Shown: piece by piece, positions 61,091 to 64,000 of the stretch
Position numbering within the stretch: position 1 is the stretch's first letter
Layout: every line of letters starts with the position of its first letter
Assembly (NCBI GenBank): GCA_025267735.1
Contig: CM046299.1
Location: 26,686,468-26,750,467, forward strand
Reading direction: 5' to 3'
DNA: 64,000 bases
Source of the DNA: Mactra quadrangularis
Taxonomy: Eukaryota > Mollusca > Bivalvia > Venerida > Mactridae
Notes under the pieces: model-generated
The model's database searches: none
Told to the model about the DNA's origin: nothing
Seen by the model: only the letters and a program-made list of their open reading frames with translations
Translations under genes and position numbers: made by a program

Positions 61091-63861
61091 GTTGTTATTT
61101 TAACGTCTAAAAACCACACAATGATCATTAAGTGATTATAATATGTCGGAAGAATTTTTTTAGTAAATATCGTGGAAATTAAATGTTTAAATTATTTTAA
61201 TGGAAGCGCTTTCTCACACCTGCTTTTAAGTAGCTCCCTGTCGTTTATTGAAGTACATACAATCCCGAAAGTTGCCAGACAGAACTGAAGAACAAAGGCA
61301 AACAAAATGTTTAATAGAGTATAAATTCAAATCGGTAGCGACGACATTTTGAACTTGTTCAAATCTATAAGATTATAAAAGTTTTGGCAAGTGATTTAAG
61401 TTGGTTACACAAAGACTTATAGAATCTTAAGATTTAAACTATAAAAAACAGGCTACTTCTACTTGTACGGTACGTAAATCAATATTTAAGTATTGATTGC
61501 AATTATATACAAAAATGTGATCATTCTTAAAGGACAATATCTACCTAATTGCGTTTATTGAAGAATTAGCGACACAAAATCGCCTCATAAAAACCCATTG
61601 TGTGAATATATACATTTGTTTAAAATTTTAACCCAAATTTCAAGTTCTTTTGACAATGGCGCTAATGTTTTTGTCATCTATTTGAATACTAAATTCAAGT
61701 GTCATTTTGTTTTGGTGGTTAAGTATCTAAGTACAAAATGTATTAGGTATACGAAATCATAATCGTTAATCAGCCCTAAATTTTACTATGTTTATTAAAG
61801 CATATTACGGTTTCGAACTTAGATATCAAAGATCTTGCGTGGCCAAGCGCTTACGACGCTTGGATATCTTGTGAAAGCTTTCTCCGATTTAGTTTGAAAC
61901 CCATTTGAAACACAATCCATAGTTTTTAAGCATGAATTTCAATCCATATTTCTTTATGACAGGGACTAGAAAGTGTACTCAAGAGTAATAAATTAAAATA
62001 CTTTTTGTATACTATCAATATAATATAAAGTGTCCTCAAAATGCCTTCGACCAATGAACATTTGGAAGAGACAGGCCAGTTGTACATGTACATTGAAAGC
62101 TTATTCATGTAACATAGTTTGAATAATATGACGATAAAATAATTAATGCAGATTATTAAATTCGCTCATATGACTCTCTGTCTTTTTTTTCATGGGTAAA
62201 CGTGAATTGGCTTATCCTTAAACACCGGATTTAGTCTTAGAATTTATGGAGGGCACTGAAAATAAACATAAACTAAAAAGCAACGTACACGACGCGAAAT
62301 CAAATTTATACCCGGGCTATAATTTACACACCGGCAATCTTGAAAAATTCCGGGCCATGATATAAACAAAATTAATTATTATGGACTATAATATTATTGA
62401 TCATATCTGTAATTTATTAATTTAGTCTAGGTTATCTGTCATCTTTATCAAACAAATAGTGATAGTTTCTAATATATATAAAATTTGTTACAAGTAAATC
62501 CCGACTGTCACACGAACGGCTTCGTCTAGTCTCTACCATTGCTGTAAAACTATATTCTTGATCGATGCATGTCCTTTTACTTGCCACGGTTACCTGCATG
62601 TATAATTGTTACACCTATATTCATGTTGGTATAATTTGTTCTACTTGAATTTTACGCCAGATATCAAGACTTTAACTGAGGTTCTGAACGATGATCGACC
62701 CCTAACCTGCTTTCCTGGGCATTTTTCTTCCTCAGCGCTAGTTTATTCTTACATAAGAAGCTGGCAAAACTCCCTTTTTAAAGGAAAATACTGATATTAA
62801 ATTTCGGTTTTTATGGCAAGTCGAGGCTCGGAATCGAACATGGGACCGGTGGATTTAAATTAGCCAGATTGCCAACTTATCAATTCGTTGAGGCCGCGCA
62901 AAACTAGTCCAACTATATGTATAAAGATTGTGTAGATCAATTTAGCACTGAATCATTGAATTGTTTAACGCTTTCAATAGACGTTCAATGAATCCTGATG
63001 GCCTAAGAATTACTACCATGAATGTTCTCAAAGGTTAATTTCATGACATATTTAAACATAACATATATTACACTATTAAAAGGATATACAGGCAAATGAC
63101 TGTGCCAAAAGTATAAAACCAAATTTAGTCTTCAAAACAGTATTAAGAACGTAAACAATCTCTTACTAATAACATTTGTCACTTATAACATTTAACTGAA
63201 CGAATTAAAACATGTGGCATACACATTTTTGAAAACGAAAGTAGGATATTGAGGGAATCACCAAGATATTTATAGATTATGTGTCGTGCTTGCTGAAATT
63301 AAACGTTTTCATTGGTCGCTTCTTGTCTTTTCAACATTCTTAGGCGGTTAGGATATCTTTTTAATAGAATTATACTGATGTTGCAGAATAACAAGCTCTA
63401 GTATCTTTTCATCAGTAAATTCATATTTTAACACTAATCTATTTTAGCTAACCTGACCCACGTGGGTCTAGTTAGGAAACACCCCAAATATAGAGAAAAT
63501 ATAGAAATATTTTGCCAAGTAATATATCAGTTTGTCTGTTTCAATCACAATTATAAAAATATAATGTAGAACCAGGAAAATTGGAACTAAAATTTGCCTA
63601 CTAATCCCTTTAACAATTAATGTCGGCGCTGATATAATCTGTTATCTAAATTGTATTGTTGTCCTATCAAATAAAACATTTTGCATGTTTTCTTATGTAA
63701 AGTTTCAGATTTTAATAGTTAAGTTGTTGATTGATATTGTCTTGGATTCAGAATAATATTTGTTAGTTAACAATGTCGGTTGTATGAATGTTATCTTTAT
63801 AGTTCATCCCGCATTGTTTAGTATGTATACCAACACACGCATGCTTTTTATACCAATCTTT
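61091..63861. other. Gene-free stretch with two worn tRNA-like heads
   Basis: At 61838-61905 (+) GCGTGGCCAAGCGCTTACG ... AGTTTGAAACCC, and at 62818-62897 (-) TTGATAAGTTGGCAATCTGG ... CATGTTCGATTCCGAG, look like A/B-box pairs of decayed SINEs. A short palindromic CACGTG lies near 63459. No exon was recognised. Confidence 0.4.
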
Positions 63862-64000
63862 TAGGACTTCGGCGAGTATTCGAGTGCTCGAGTATTCGCG
63901 ATCTTGACCAGAACTTGAATCGAGTACGAATAGTCGTCATGTCCGAAATCGTCGAATCGCGATCTATTTTTGAAAAAAAAATGAAAGAACATTTTCAGCT
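63862..64000 (-). mobile_element. hAT-type MITE copy cut by the window end
   Basis: TAGGACTTCGGCGAGTATTC, TCGAGTATTCGCGATCTTGA, AATCGAGTACGAATAGTCGT and TCGCGATCTATTTTTGAAAA to TTTTCAGCT run along the complement of the right part of 16937-17395. The terminal TAGGGCT is altered to TAGGACT. Confidence 0.7.

Overview
The window is AT-rich animal nuclear DNA with spliced genes, long introns and dense short repeats. The protein content (an MBD5/6 homologue carrying both an MBD and a PWWP domain) and the repeat style (tRNA-headed SINEs with a shared 3' end near CGGCGTTAAACCCAA, many palindromic MITEs, dispersed GGGAGATAATTCC motifs) suggest a lophotrochozoan, most likely a bivalve mollusc. That placement is inference; no species is claimed.

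Region 1 (1-10122, + strand): the 3' part of a methyl-CpG-binding-domain protein 5/6 gene. Six coding exons can be joined in frame with GT-AG junctions and give 1896 visible residues: MBD (split over two exons), a 4.7-kb disordered exon, a PWWP domain split over two exons, and a short C-terminal tail. The 5' end lies outside the window. The introns hold SINEs and MITEs, and the 3' flank holds a 30-bp minisatellite (10803-11262).

Region 2 (about 11.3-27.5 kb): no convincing gene. It contains hAT-type MITEs with perfect 8-bp target duplications, a Harbinger-like MITE, a 57-bp-arm palindrome beside an exon-like ATG, two near-identical copies of a roughly 270-310-bp repeat, a 1.2-kb array of a 32-bp unit, and degenerate SINEs.

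Region 3 (27.5-58.9 kb, + strand): an unrecognised gene assembled here from exons at 32586, 49750, 55147, 57494 and 58758, with three candidate first coding exons (27537, 44497, 48835) that all end in GAG and splice in phase 0. The protein contains the same roughly 45-residue motif twice, with identical spacing (F.NDAI.T ... IIP.Y.A..D.....YF....V..L). This is the best candidate in the window for something undescribed. Its introns carry a Tc1 transposase relic split by a 1.7-kb hAT element, a 443-bp foldback element, three Harbinger-like MITEs with TAA/TTA duplications, SINEs and two further minisatellites.

Region 4 (58.9-64 kb): no gene seen; SINE pieces and, at the right edge, the start of another hAT MITE copy.

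The two genes share a strand but there is no sign that they act together. No rRNA gene, functional tRNA gene, CRISPR array or operon structure was seen. All exon joins are read from ORF continuity and splice dinucleotides only, with no transcript evidence.
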